In this document: in pieces, positions 32,465-45,343 of the stretch
Numbering within the stretch: the first letter of the stretch is position 1
Layout of the letters: each line of letters starts with the position of its first letter
Origin: Nymphaea colorata
Taxonomy: Eukaryota > Streptophyta > Magnoliopsida > Nymphaeales > Nymphaeaceae
Length of the DNA stretch: 64,000 bases
Assembly (NCBI RefSeq): GCF_008831285.2
Contig: NC_045141.1
Span: 9,103,353-9,167,352 of the forward strand
Direction of reading: 5' to 3'
The notes under the pieces: model-generated
The model's input: only the letters and a program-made list of their open reading frames with translations
Databases searched by the model: none
Told to the model about the DNA's origin: nothing
Made by a program: the position numbers and the translations under genes

Positions 32465-34947
32465 CTGTTATCACACAAAATTTTTTCAAAAATACTGTAT
32501 TCGGATTTAATCCTATACTCAAAACAAATTCGTAACTATTCAATCTAAAATGATTTTTGAAACCCAAGTTTAGATTCAAATCAAACATGTCAAACTCAAA
32601 ATCCAAAATTGAGTTCAAAATGACAAAGTCTGGTGTTAGGAGCATCGGTCACATGCAGAAAACATCTTTTTGTTTTATGCTTCGTTGGCGGCTAACTAAG
32701 TTGAATCTGGATCCAAAACGAGCCTGAAGTAGCTCAAAATAGAGTCGGCTGCCCATTTTTAACAAAAACTTTTCTTTTACACATTTTAAATAAAAAAATG
32801 TTTTATGCCTCCTATATAAACAACATATTTTATTTTATTAAATTTTATTTAGAAAAAGGGAAGGAGCATTTGCCCACATGTGCGAGCGTGCCATGTGCAA
32901 GCGCATCATCACACGTTAGTGCTCGCGCAAGCCCTCCTTTTTTAGGCGCACAAAGAGATCTCTTGGTGGTTCATCACCTTGGAGTTTCATCCGAGGTGAC
33001 TCCAAGATCATTCAAAAGAGATGGTTCATTCCTAATATCATTCATATTCGAGGTATGTAGTCCTCCATTTTCATCTATTTTCATTTCCCAAATGATTTCT
33101 TATCCGGAATCGAGAGCTACATGTTGAGTGCACGAGAAGTATGAGCAAGAAAAAATAAATTTCATTTCTTCATATTATCTTCAAAAATATGTTTGCTATA
33201 TTATCTTACTCCTCACTCATGCTTGAAATGATGATCATACATGATGTTCTAATTTTCTTTAATTGATGAGCAAATACACGGTGAAAATGAGTGCTTGGGA
33301 TTAGGATTTCTTCATTCTTGTGTTGATTTTTGTGGTTAGGACTTGTTCAACCCGAGAAAGCCCTTCACAAATTTGTATAAGTTAAAGCGCATCTTCATGT
33401 CATTTTCACGCTTAGTTTATTTCTTAATCACTCAATTAGGAACTCCAATGAGTGTTTCGTCATTCCTCATTTTATGTATTTTTTATTTTCTTCCATACCC
33501 AATGGTGAGAGAAATCAATTTTCTTGTAAGTGTGGTTTTTATCCACACACAAAAATTTTAGAATCATATTTTCCAAAAGATTTTAAAAACCAAATACCCT
33601 CTCCAAAAGATTTTAAAAACCAAATACCCTCTCTAATGCGGCCTTGGAGACTTAGCTTAGGTTCTTGCATGAGCCCAAGTTCCCCTCCAGTCTACATCAA
33701 AATTGAAGTCGGATATTTTCAAGTCATTTCTTGATTTTAATATTCATGAAGACATATGCATATATACATGTTATATATGTGCACATGAATGTCTTTCTTT
33801 GTCTTTCTCTCTTAATGATTTAACATACTTTTACAAACTCACGTATATGTATATATGAATATATATATGTGTGTATTTCATTTTTAAATCTCTCTCTCTC
33901 TCTTTCTAAAATGATCTTCTCTTATCTATTTAATTTAAACATCATTTTCACAAGGTTTCATATATATATATATATATATATATATCTTTATTTTAAATCT
34001 TTGATTTTGTGAATTTCAAGATCTCTTTCTCTATATCTCTCTTGGGTTTAAGTCTTTCAACTTTTCCATTTTTTTGAACATTTTTCTTTAAAGATCTTTT
34101 TCATTTGCCGACTTCACCAAGACTAAAAGTCAAAGTAATGACCCAATATTGGAATCATGCTTGAGGGTCTACAACTCTATTCCATTTTCAAAAACTTTTT
34201 TCTTTCTTCAAAAATATTTATTACAAAAATCTTGAATGTACGTGATGGTGAGAATGCCTTTAGGTGGTGTGGTAGGTCAGGCTGCACACGAGCCGAGTCG
34301 AGCCCGAGCTTGCCCAGCTCGAGCTCGACTCGGCTCAAAGAGTTCGAACTCAAACTCGAGTCGAGTTCCCTAACACGAGCTCGAGCTCGACTCGTTTAAC
34401 TCGTTTAGTTTAGGTGTTTACTTGTTTAACGTTAAGTCTCATTTAACTCATTTAGCTCGTTTAGGCATAATCTAACTCGTTAACTCGTTTAACACAATTT
34501 ATGGCAATAAGTGTAGATTACCCTTACTCTTATGAACATAAAATTAGGAATAGAATTAAGAATTAACAATATGCCAAGGTAATAACAATTTGGTGTGCTC
34601 ACATAATTTCAGAAATGCCAGAAGTTCTGTAAAATGTAGCTGCTATTACAAATAATCAGTGATAAACCTCGGCAGCTAGGAACTGAGAATTATGTGGTAT
34701 AGCATCGACTTTATATTGCACCGTCTTAAAAAAAATATGGAGCAAAGAACACAGACCATGGTCATTTAGAAAATTAGAATATCATGAATAAGAATACCAT
34801 CTTTAAGAAGGCATGTATAGCTAATGAACTGACATGGTACCCTCTTGAAGAACTTCAAATAAGAATTGTCCCATATGAGTCTGTATAACCCAGCAATGCA
34901 CGTATAGAAATAGGCAAAGCAGGAGAACCTCATTCTCAACCACATGC

Positions 34948-35088
34948 ATGACAATTCACATTCCTGCCTCCCAACATGTAATATTATGATTTTGCACATG
35001 ACAATTCACATTCCAGCCTCCCAACACGTAATATTATGATTTTGCAGATGACAATTCACATTCCAGCCTCCCAACACGTAATATTAGC
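34948..35088. repeat. Three tandem 50-bp units inside the hAT element
   Basis: Units beginning ATGACAATTCACATTCC start at 34,948, 34,998 and 35,048 and run to a GTAATATTA end. They differ by only a few bases. The third unit is incomplete. Confidence 0.9.
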
Positions 35089-36107
35089 AGCAGTATAAAT
35101 TATAAGAGGCCACATAAATAAAGCATTTAATCAACAGACCACAGAAAATGTGTGTCCCAAAGGCATGGTAAAATGCAGGTCCCAATACATCATGCTGCCT
35201 TAACTTTCAAAAGTTTATTCTTTAACTACAGGATGTCTATAAGACTAACATCCTAACAAGAAAGAATGTAAGAGCCCAGATTGGCCCCTGAGAAGTCAAA
35301 ACTTTCTTCATGTCCTTCAGAACTTCTCCATTGTGAGCTGATTGCTAACAGTTGATCTTATCATTGAAATCAGGAAGGTGCAGGAGAAACCAAGCTCCTT
35401 TGCTTCAGTTGCAAGAGACCATGTTCAGAGAAGAAGCAAACCAGCATGTTGTGCTTCTCACAACTGGAATTTGGAAAAGCACGTCAAGCTATAGTGGGCA
35501 TCAAAGAAAACTTTCAATACAGTCACATAATAAAATTCTGGGATCATTTCTACAGGAAATTTGAACATTTAGGAGAAGTACAATACAACAAAGAATAGCT
35601 ACTCGAAGCTGAAATCCTAATTAGTTGATACAGCCACGGCAGGCTTGATGTGGAAATCCATCAACTACTACTGAATACACGTGGTTGGACTGCTATGTCA
35701 CATTATTTTCAATTTTAAAAAATGACTTTTTAAGTGCACAATGGTCATAAACACTGACAATAATGGAACCAAAGATACCAAAAAGCAAAAGATACAACAA
35801 GAACATTTCTTAAGAGGTGAAGGAAAGTTAAGAAACTGTATCACTAACCCGAATTCACATACTCACTTCATATAGAAGCTCTCCACACAATCATGAGTCG
35901 TGAACATTACATCAAAGCTGAAAACTGCAAGAGGCAACAGAAACAAACACTAGAATCACATTAGATCAATAAGAAGAAAAACAAGCATCACCAAGAGGCA
36001 ACTTGAATCATTCTAATGATATATATTCACTTTATTCATCCTTAACTTGAAAGAAATACATATAGTCAATTAACAAATGGTTCACAAAATATTTAATGAA
36101 TATAATT

Positions 36108-38119
36108 TCTTCAAAACATAATTACTTTTGTTAACACTTCATGCATTGGATCACCATCATTCTTTACCCAATTACCAAAACAAACCAAAGCTTCAACTGT
36201 TTTTGGCATCAATGAACTATGACTATCATTAACAATTCGACCTCTTGTACTAAAAGCTTTTTCTGAAGCAACAGAAGTTATTGGAATTGACAATAGATCA
36301 CGTGCCATTTGTGAAAGAATTCAATACTTAGATTCCTTATCCTTCTGTCATTGCAAAATATTGAAAGAATCTTCATCACCATTATCCTCATGCTTATTCA
36401 ATCCGTCCTCTAAATATGTGTCTATCTCGGATTTGGTGACCTAAAAAGCAACATTTTCAGCTTTACCCAAGAACTTAAAAATAGTTGTCTTCCACCACGT
36501 GGTGTGTCTCGACTCTCTCGACCTTGAATACTAGAGGAATTAGTTGATGTGGTAGAAATATTGGCATCCACTTCATTTCTTTGAATGTAAGTTTCATAAA
36601 CATTTTGTAAAGATTGTTTTATCATTTGCATTTGTTCTTCCCTTTCTTCTCTTGACTCGTAAATTATTGAAAAGATAAATTCTGATAATGTGAGTTTCAC
36701 ACGTGGATCTAATATGGATGCAATAATCATTAACAAGTTACAGGATTTCCAATATTTATCAAATTTCTCCTTCATTTTCACTGCCATTGCCTTCATAAAT
36801 CCACCTTCATTTTCAACATTTTCCTGTAATATTTCTTGAACTCTCTAAATTTCAAGAAAATAGAAGTTTGTTGTTGCATAAGATGACCCAAAAAATAATG
36901 TGGACACATCATATAAAACTTGAAGAAAATCACATATCACTGCTATTTTTTCCTAATCCTTAGAACCATACCAAGCCTGGATCTTCCATGCTATATTTTG
37001 CAAAAGCATCTTTATATGCAAGAGCTATTTCCAACATAAAATATGTTGAATTCCATCGAGTTGGTACATCTAACACTAACTTCTTTGTCGTTGAAATTTC
37101 CAACTCTCTAGCTGCAGCTGCAAAACCATGGACTCTTGAAGGTGAAACTTTGATATATTTTACTGCATCTCTAATACGAATGATTTCATCTTTAATGACA
37201 CTCAACCCATCTTGTACCATCAGATTCAAAATATGTGCACAACATCGCACAAGAAAAAATTTACCTCCATAATACAAGTTGATGCCGTTTTTTTTCATGT
37301 TCTCTTTTAATTTTCTGACAAAAACATCATTTGATGAAGCATTGTCAATTGTAATAGATATTTCTTTTTAATCTCCCACTCTACAAGATGCTTAGCAATT
37401 ACATTTGCTAAAACTAACCCAGTATGAAGAGGCTCAACTTCGATAAAGTTGATGATATGTTGTTGCATATTCCACTCTTTATCAATGAAATGTGCTGTTA
37501 ATGCCATATATCCAAGTTGTTGGTTTGATGTCCACATATCTGTAGTCAAAGCAATCTTATCAACACCCTTCAAGACAAGAAGCAATTTCTTCTTTTCATC
37601 TTCATATAATTTCATGACATCTCTCTTAATTGTCGTTCTTGGAACTGGCACCCAATTAGGAAAAGCAAGCCTAAGAAGGAACCTAAACCAACAATTATCC
37701 ACTATGAAAAAAGCACGTTCTCTGGTTGCTACTAGTTTTGCAACTATCTTTCTCATTGATTGAGAATCGATGTTGGAACCCATTTCCATAAGCTTCTTCG
37801 TGACATCTGAAGTATTTCCAGATTTAAAACTTAAAATCATTTGCTTTTTATTAGCAAAACATGTCAAACATTTGTGTCTTCTGATTGATGATGTAGATCC
37901 TCCTGCACTTATCAAAAACATTATATTGCAGTACTTACATTTTCCTTTTTTGATACCATTTATAATGACCTCGTCAAAATCATTTCATATTTTAGAAGTA
38001 TTTGCTCTTGATCTTTTTGCACCACTTACACGTACTTCAGGAGCATCTATTGAAACTCTTTCATTTTCAATGTCTTACGAATCCATAGGAGTAGGAATGT
38101 ACTCCAATTGGGGCATCAT
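36108..38119 (-). pseudogene. Decayed hAT transposase (BED zinc finger, RNase H-like, C-terminal dimerisation domain)
   Basis: Read from 38,119 leftwards. A BED-type finger has 'CKYCN' and 'SIRRHKCLTC' (about 37,955-37,865), with its expected Trp mutated to a stop. An RNase H-like region follows ('ALTTDMWTSNQQLGYMALTAHFID' near 37,545-37,475; 'RCCAHILNLMVQDGL' near 37,240; 'VPTRWNSTYFMLE' near 37,060). Then come 'ILDPRVKL' (36,710) and the hAT dimerisation block 'LLSIPITSVASEKAFSTRGRIVND' (about 36,300-36,230). These are Ac/DAYSLEEPER-type landmarks in correct order. Damage includes two stops before 37,960, a frame change in an A-run near 37,365, another near 36,960 with further stops, and one between 36,420 and 36,310. 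It cannot encode active enzyme, though the family may have active members elsewhere. Confidence 0.88.
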
Positions 38120-40789
38120 CTGAACTGTCCTAAATCACATACTTGTTTGCCCTTATCAATGATATTTCTTTCTAAATTTGTCATTCTTCAAACTAGTAAT
38201 TTTCCCTCCTGCTCAAGTTATTCTCCTATTTGAACATGAAATTTGACAGAAGCATATTACAATCTAATGGAATATAAAATGAAAAGCACTAGTTCTTATT
38301 ATTAAATATAAAAAACACAAATCATTGGGATAAATATCATAAAAACCCAACACAACCATGAGAAGGCACAAATGAAACACACATATGAAAAGGAAGTGAG
38401 GATTACAGTTGCAAATGAAATACGCATACAAATTTAAGCTGAAAAGAACATTTTGATACAAAGGTCCAAGTCCCATGATCAAATCGTAGTCAATAAAAGT
38501 TTCAAAATCTGAATTTGTCATGCATTCTTAAATAGTCTTGTGAAAGATAAAGGAAGAACAAGACAGGGAAAAATAATAACAATAATTACCTGAAATGAAA
38601 ACTTAGAGGTGCTTTTGGACAGCAGATCCCTTAGGGCTTTCTTAGCATTAGTACGCTTCAGACGTGTAGCATATCTGACATAGTTCTGCAATCCATGAGC
38701 TCAAAATAAGGTTATGAAAGAAAAGCATGTATGCTTACACCATATGGTTGGAAGATAAAAGAGGTTCCAAACAGTATTGTCATGATATAACATGAATATT
38801 ATTGTCATGAACTTATGACAACCAAAAGGCAACAAAACTGGAAGCACAGAAAAGTTTCTAGTTGATAGCATAAATTTGTCAACTAGAACCATTATAAAGG
38901 AGAACAAACAAAATTAGGAGATTCAACACTTGGAGGAACATAATTTAGTTACATAACTTAAACAAAGATCCAGTTCCTTATTGACTTCTGTTTCCACTAA
39001 AAAGGAAAAAGGATATACCACAAATTTCAAATTATGTTCCTAAACTGCTACACTTGATCAAGATCAAGGGTTGGCACTGGTTTACCATTGATTCGCTAAA
39101 ATAAAACCCAGAAAAAATCTAGAACAAAATATTACCCTGAATTTGGGAAAGAAACATCTGTTGGCAGCAAATTTATTAGTTTCGCAGTGACACATAAACT
39201 AATAAAATCTAGACCACATAAAGCAAATATAGGGGATATTGTCATGCTACTCTGATTAAGGGTGACATTCTATGCAAGTGTTCATAGTGGGCACAATCAG
39301 CAAGAAATTTTCTACAAAAGAATTTTTGTCGAACACTTATCTATGCAAGAATACACACGAACTCTTCATGTATACGTCAACCATTTCATTTTTTCTTCAA
39401 TAATAGAGAAAGTTCATAGCAAAAAGAGCTATCTGTTGCAAGAGCTATTTCGGTCCCTCCATGCCTCCTCATTCCATTAAAACAAAAGTCCCAACACCCA
39501 ACACGGCTTAAACCATGGAACAAGGAAAATGACCAACATTGGCAATGGCAAGCCACTGTGACTCTATGAGAGAGAGAGAGAGAGTACCAGAATAGCCCCA
39601 TGCAACAGGAAGACCTCACCTCACGCTGCAAAAGAGATGAGCAGAGTGCAACAAGCATGTCTTTGTTCGAGGAGATGGAGAAAGAGAAGCACCTGCAGGA
39701 AGAACTGAAAATATGAATCATGATGAAAACAAGAGAGAGAATGCAGAAAGAAAGCGTGAGAGAGAGAGAGAACTTATACAAGCAGGAACCTTCAGCTAAA
39801 AGTTGAAGGTAGAAGGGCCAGAAGGCTGAAGCGGAGAGCACACGTAGGAACCTTGGGCTGAAAGCGGAGCAGAGCAGCCGGCTGACCTTGAAGGCTTGAA
39901 GGATGAAAGATGAAGCCTAAAGTGGCCCGCTGACAAGTAAAGGTTAGGCCGTTAGGGTTGCAAACTCACAATGGAGGAAAAGTTTCAGTCACAGACGGAT
40001 AATGGGAGAAGAGAAGGAGAAGTCGGAGAGAGCCAGAGGGAGAGTCGGAGTTGGAGAAAAGGAAACCCTAAAACAAAAAAGTGTTTCCCACCTGAGACGC
40101 TTCTGAACCGGTTTTTTAAAAACTGATATTTTAATACATTCGAGCCGAGTCGAGCTTTAATGAGTCCAATTGAGTGAACTCGAGCTCGACTCGTTTAGTT
40201 GAACGAGTCAACTCGTGAACTTGAGCTCGACTCGTTTATGAGTAGAGCTTAAACGAGTCAAGCTCGAGTAGCTCGACTCTTTGTGCACCCCTAGTGGTAG
40301 GAATGAATCTTGTAGGATCAATGCATTCACGCATCCACATTCACATCTCTAAAAGAACTTAAGCATGATGAGATAGAGCTCTAATTACATAGTAACCGAA
40401 TTAGAGCAAAATCTCAAACCTACATAAAGTCTCAAAAGTTACTTCAAAAATGATTTTCTAAGCTTTCCAAATGATATTTCCCAATTTTAGTTTTCTCCAA
40501 GATGTTTCACATTCTCAAGTAATTCTTCAAGAATCTTTTCAAAAGTTTCAAACATCAAATCTTCAACATTTTCTCAAACACAACACTGCATTTAGAATGA
40601 CAAGGTTGTTTAAGTCAAAACGAAATGCATCAAGGATAAACATAGCCCTTGGATTGATTACCCCTGGTATAGGCGCTGGGAATGGTCAATCCTTGTAACG
40701 ATGGGCAAGTCCCTTTCTCTCTCATTTTCTAAACAAAACTCATTTTTCTGGAGCACTTCAAAACCAAAAGAAATTTTTGGGATGCAAAT

Positions 40790-41640
40790 ATTTTGTTTCA
40801 TAGGATCATTGGTGCAATCTACAATATCGAACCACCTTTGCAGTTTTCAACCACACTAGGGCGTTGTGGTTGTACCAAGTTGACTACATATTGCATACTA
40901 GAAATATGACTATTTTTGGGAAATGAACTTTACATTTTATTTTTAAGTATAGTTGTAAATATGGTAGATTTTTTATGTCAAGTTGATCATTTCCAACTTT
41001 TTTTTGGGAACATGGTTGTACATATGCATATAGGTGCACAATGGAAATGATATGTGGCTGCCTACTCCTTTTTTTCAGCCATTTTTAATGCTTTTTGCCT
41101 TATCCTTTAATGCTAGCCTCTGATAAATATCTTACATTTCAATGTCATTGTTGCCTACTCTTTGTATGTTGTACATTTCTTTGTATGGATGTACTTTAGA
41201 GATCTTTGTACATAGCCATATTAACAATGAGATCAATTGCTATATAATGTGCACCTACACTAAGAGCCAAAGCAATTCCTTTGTTTAGATAAATATGTTT
41301 TCCATAATGTAGAATGTAATTTTCAATAACTTGGCCATGCAATCAAGCATGCAATCTGCTGAGTTGATTCGATATGAGGTTCATTCTTTTGATTAGGTTA
41401 TAGGAGTATAAAATATGTGTGGTTTGGTTTTTGTTTTTCTTTCAATTGCACAAGCACAAATTAGTCATAGGCTTGCCCTGCTGTTAGCATTACTATGTTC
41501 ATGAGATCAATGTTGTTCGATGCAGGTACTACCAAGCCCCTCAGTTAGCTACAGTGATGGAATATGTTGTAGGCATAGAGCTTATCAAAGGTCCTACAAT
41601 TTCTTATAATGTTTTCATATATTGTTTTCTTCAGTAGACC
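40790..41640. other. Unassigned DNA between the long LTR and a kinase relic
   Basis: No gene recognised for most of the stretch. At 41,527-41,592 a short block flanked by AG on the left and GT on the right reads 'YYQAPQLATVMEYVVGIELIK' and could be an exon, but I do not recognise it. Confidence 0.35.
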
Positions 41641-41655
41641 ATTCTTTGGACACAA

Positions 41656-41977
41656 ATTGGTAGTGTTTAGTATCGACATATATGCGATGACAAAGGAGTT
41701 GTAGTTATGACACTAACTAGATCTCTTTTACAAGGGATCAAGGAGTATGTTATTTAGGTCAATATGCTAAAAGAAGCATCAATTTATTTTTTCTTCTCAA
41801 AAAACAAGCTTTATTGGGAATGAATGGGAAAACATGAAATATTAATTACCGATGAATAATTGTTACTTGCCATGTCAAGTCTCTTAATGAAAGTTCACCA
41901 CAAGTAGTTGGCATCTTTTGTCGTAGATGAGAAAATGATCCTAGTTTATGAGTACATGGAAAGAGGGAATCTTCAGT
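41656..41977 (+). pseudogene. Receptor-like kinase fragment (N-lobe of the kinase domain)
   Basis: Two blocks match the N-lobe of plant receptor-like kinases. Block one (41,656-41,780) reads 'IGSV*YRHICDDKGVVVMTLTRSLLQGIKEYVI', parallel to the glycine loop and beta-3 strand; the ATP-binding lysine position is Met and two stops interrupt it. Block two (41,874-41,977) reads 'SSLLMKVHHK*LASFVVDEKMILVYEYMERGNLQ', parallel to alpha-C through the hinge. About 95 bp between the blocks could be an intron. The resemblance is closest to malectin-like LRR kinases. At 42,060-42,240 the minus strand has a juxtamembrane-like piece ('RRKILYFDEIKDI'), hinting at inversion. The catalytic loop and C-lobe are absent. 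Confidence 0.65.
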
Positions 41978-42244
41978 AACTACTCTTAGGTACTCTATTA
42001 AATATAAACTGCATATTCTGGTAAGCAGGACCTACTAAAACTTGCAAACATACTTTTCAATCAAGTGAAAAACCAATTGGTTCTTTAGGCATGTTGGAAC
42101 TTGCTTTCCTTGAAGATGGATGTTTACGGTCCTGGTTGCACCTGTTTCCCATAATGTCTTTGATTTCATCGAAATAGAGAATTTTCCTTCTTAATGAGAA
42201 ATTGGAAGTCATGGTAGTGGATGTTGAGAACGAACCCAATAAAA

Positions 42245-43850
42245 TGGAGTTGAGAAGCTCAAGTGAATTGTTTTCATGATTGTATAATTAAACGGGGAGT
42301 TCATAGAAATTCTTACACATATATATCAAAAATCACTACGTTAAATGACTGCCTTTTGTATGCTGTATTATACCATTAAATATCGTGTCGGTGATTGTTC
42401 ATCTCATTTATTCAACAACGTTTCGTGTCGATTATGTATTCTTTCCTTGGCTTACTCTCTTTTTATCACACATACACACAAATGACCACCTCGTAAAGTT
42501 AGATGGGAGAATTCATGGACTCTCTCTCTCTTTCCTTCGTCATCTTTCCTTCGTCATCTGCTTTTTGGAGTATTCTTGATCAATTTTAAGAATTGTTCGT
42601 TTCATTTCATGCTAACTAATCAATAGCTTAAACTAAATAAAGAAGCTTATAGTCAACTCCAAAATTATATTTCAAACACACGTATGGTATAGGTCTAGGA
42701 TCCGTAGGCAAGTTTCTTTAGGTCTCATTAATGCCGTTATCATATTCTGGTTAGGGCTCTGCATTACTCTAGGCGCCTTTACCCTGATCAGTTTTTCAAC
42801 CAAATGAGAGAATAGTATTTGCTGTTTGGTACTACCTTGGGACTTTTTTGGTTCTGTAAACCTTGCAAATCAAGATGGATAGTTACAGGATTTTTGGATC
42901 ACACTTTAACTTCCAATCATTTGTATTTGTTCATATATGATATCTTTATTCTCATACGAATTTCTAATCCAAATCTCTTACTATCATTGCTAACAAATAT
43001 ATAAGGTACATAAGAGGTTAAATATAAAGTTATAAACCAATGCACGTGAAATCTTGAAAAAAAGTTTGGTGGTTCATGCTAAAACCCAATGAAAACCCTG
43101 AAAGTTACATGTCTGATAACTAAACCAGCTGATTTTTCATAAGCAAAAAAAAAATCCAAGCAAAGAACAAACATGCAATGACAAGATATGCACCATTTCC
43201 TAAAAGATGACATATAGTTCAACCTTCACATTCGCGAGTTCAAACTATAGCTGCCGTTGCCAATCAGTAGCTTAAATATTATAGAAAATGCATTTCACAT
43301 TTGAACATCTAATTGAAAAAATGCAGAATCCCTTGAAAGATTGCACATATACCTGGCCATAAAACTATAGATTGCACATATACCTGGCCATGGAAAGCAA
43401 TGCGCTTTAGTTGTGGAGCTACTTACGCTGAATGAGTTGAAAAAAACGCAACCCAAGCAAATTTTCTTTCCATAGAATCTTCATTCTGTTTACGGGTCAC
43501 TACGGAAGATCAATACGATTGTCAGTTAATCGGAAGGCACAGTTCTGACTGATACGCAGAGTTTATTATCAAGAAACAGAGAGAGAGAGAGAGAGAGAGA
43601 GCTTACATGAATCGAAGACAGAAGAGAGAACGATGAATTCAAATGGAAGCCTCTCGAATGATCGCTGGTGTCCCCTTTTTTCTTCTTTCTTATTCTATCC
43701 ATCCACAATCACCTCTAACTGTTCCACCAACCACCGAAGCTCGCCAAGTTGAAGATAACACCACCTTAGCCATTCATCTTTTTCTTAATCCCAAATCTTT
43801 TCATCTTCAGCCTAATAATCAACTTCTCCTCGCTTCTCTTATATTATCTA
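42245..43850. other. Unassigned DNA
   Basis: No gene recognised. A 30-bp unit containing GATTGCACATATACCTGGCCAT is duplicated at about 43,340-43,393. A GA run lies at 43,578-43,600. The open frame at 43,643-43,903 runs into the TA repeat and has no known motif. Confidence 0.4.
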
Positions 43851-43851
43851 T

Positions 43852-43852
<1 letters not shown>

Positions 43853-43887
<35 letters not shown>

Positions 43888-44274
43888 GTATAATAGAAAA
43901 TAGAAATATATTTTACATCCTTATATATAATACATATATATTATATGTTATCATATGTTTACAAAAATATATATATGTTATATATATACAAATAATAAAT
44001 AATGTTATACGTATGTATATATACATGGTACACATATGTATTATATATTTGTTACATAAACAATTACAATATATATGTATATTTTGAATAGTATATATGC
44101 AGTATATACGTAATATATAATGTTGTATATATTATTACATTATAGAAGTTGTGATTTATAGGTACAAATATATATATATATATGTTATGTACATATATAA
44201 TAATATGTATACTTATCTTATAATATTATTATTATATAAAATATACATATGATACATATATGTTGTAATATGTA

Positions 44275-44324
<50 letters not shown>

Positions 44325-44717
44325 AACATTTGTTTATATATATAATGTTTACAACAATAGGTACTATAATGTATATGTACATATTATAATGCTACAACAT
44401 ATATAATGCATAAATTATATAAATATATTATACATATTATATATATACTATATGTCATATTGTACAATATATAATATATATTATATACATATTATATGTT
44501 ATATTGTATAAAAGATAATAAACATATAACATTCTATATACATTACAAGTTATTACGTATAACAAATTTTATACACGTATTATAATGCATAATGTATATA
44601 ATTATAGTAATGTCTATTAATTATATATTACTAGAACAATAATGTATATGTATAACATACAATATATTATATTATGTATTATATGTTAAACGTATAATAT
44701 ATATGATACATGTTATT
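43853..44717. repeat. Long AT-repeat tract
   Basis: About 865 bp made almost wholly of TATATA, ATAATGTATA and TATGTATAC words, with pure TA runs at about 43,855-43,884 and 44,282-44,320. The same kind of sequence resumes at 50,065, so this is one low-complexity tract into which the copia element inserted. Confidence 0.85.
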
Positions 44718-44722
44718 GTATG

Positions 44723-44952
44723 TGTTGCGTAATAGGGAAGGGGAGAACGAGAGAAAGAAAGAGAGAGAGAGAGAGGCGGTAAAACTTCTTACTCAATCTC
44801 GTACACTAATCTCTACTAAAAGAGAGATTAGGGCACGGCTGTAACAGTTACAAACGGAGGACACATAAAATATTGAAATGACATAAGAGAACCCTAACTT
44901 TTAAATATTCAACTAACTACCACATTTAAAGCCAAACTTTCTACTTTCAACA
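44723..44952 (-). repeat. 3' LTR of the young copia element
   Basis: 230 bp, identical to the 5' LTR. The purine tract TTGAGGGGGAG (minus sense, 44,953-44,963) sits directly inside it, as expected for plus-strand priming. Confidence 0.95.
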
Positions 44953-44959
44953 CTCCCCC

Positions 44960-45343
44960 TCAAGCTGGAGCATAGATGTCAACCATGCTCAGCTTGTCAC
45001 AACATCTAGAGAAATCACCAATCGGAAGAGCTTTCGTAAACATATCTGCGGCTTGGTCTTCAGAAGCTACATGAACTGTAGACACTACACCTTCTTTTAT
45101 AAGATCACGAATGTAATGACAATCCACCTCAATGTGCTTAGTTCTTTCATGAAATACTGGATTGTTTGCAATATAAGTAGCAGCCTTGTTATCACAATAC
45201 ATTCTCATAGGAAGAGGAACATGAATACTCATATTCGTTAGCATAGATTTAATCCACGTCATCTCAGTAGCTGTTTGAGCCATTGCTCTATATTCAGATT
45301 CTGCACTTGATCTAGAGACCACATTTTGTTTCTTGCTCTCCAT
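44960..45343 (-). CDS. Copia Pol C-terminal piece: RNase H
   Basis: This piece carries 'SSAESEYRAMAQTATEMTWIK' (catalytic Glu), 'YCDNKAATYIANNPVFHERTKHIEVDCHYIRD' (catalytic Asp and the conserved His region) and the closing 'QAADMFTKALP' typical of copia Pol. It ends a few bases before the PPT. It has no start of its own and would be made only as part of the polyprotein. Confidence 0.88.
   Translation of the reverse strand: MESKKQNVVSRSSAESEYRAMAQTATEMTWIKSMLTNMSIHVPLPMRMYCDNKAATYIANNPVFHERTKHIEVDCHYIRDLIKEGVVSTVHVASEDQAADMFTKALPIGDFSRCCDKLSMVDIYAPA

Larger units (their letters stand above)
34277..40293. mobile_element. hAT transposon, 6,017 bp, with a dead BED-finger transposase
   Basis: The 8-bp duplication GTGGTAGG flanks it (34,269-34,276 and 40,294-40,301). 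Terminal sequences TCAGGCTGCACA and, inverted, TAGGGGTGCACA share 9 of 12 bases. Both ends carry dense CGAGCTCGACTCG repeats (34,290-34,510 and 40,138-40,290). The homologous solo LTR holds the unoccupied site near 24,771. The transposase lies centrally on the minus strand. The rest of the interior (34,510-36,100 and 38,120-40,130) shows no further gene. It contains a 50-bp triplication at 34,948 and a GA run at 39,567-39,586. Confidence 0.9.
32466..40789 (+). mobile_element. Long 3' LTR (about 2.3 kb) split by a hAT element
   Basis: Colinear with the solo LTR at 20,846-25,309 from TGTTATCAC to a decayed end GGGATGCAAAT. Left part 32,466-34,276, right part 40,302-40,789; the 6-kb hAT plus one target copy intervenes. 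It lacks the roughly 600-bp segment that carries the TATAAATA box in the first copy but has an alternative CTATATAAAC near 32,812. TC and TA microsatellites lie at about 33,890-33,985. The right boundary is approximate because the terminal bases have changed. Confidence 0.7.

Noticed and set aside
34157-34399. 80-codon frame across the left end of the hAT element
   Set aside because: It crosses the transposon boundary and reads the CGAGCTCGACTCG repeats as Ser/Glu/Leu-rich peptide; not a gene.
38264-39841. Several 60-150-codon frames inside the hAT element
   Set aside because: No domain similarity, and none extends the transposase. One (39,386-39,841) is driven by GA/CT repeats.
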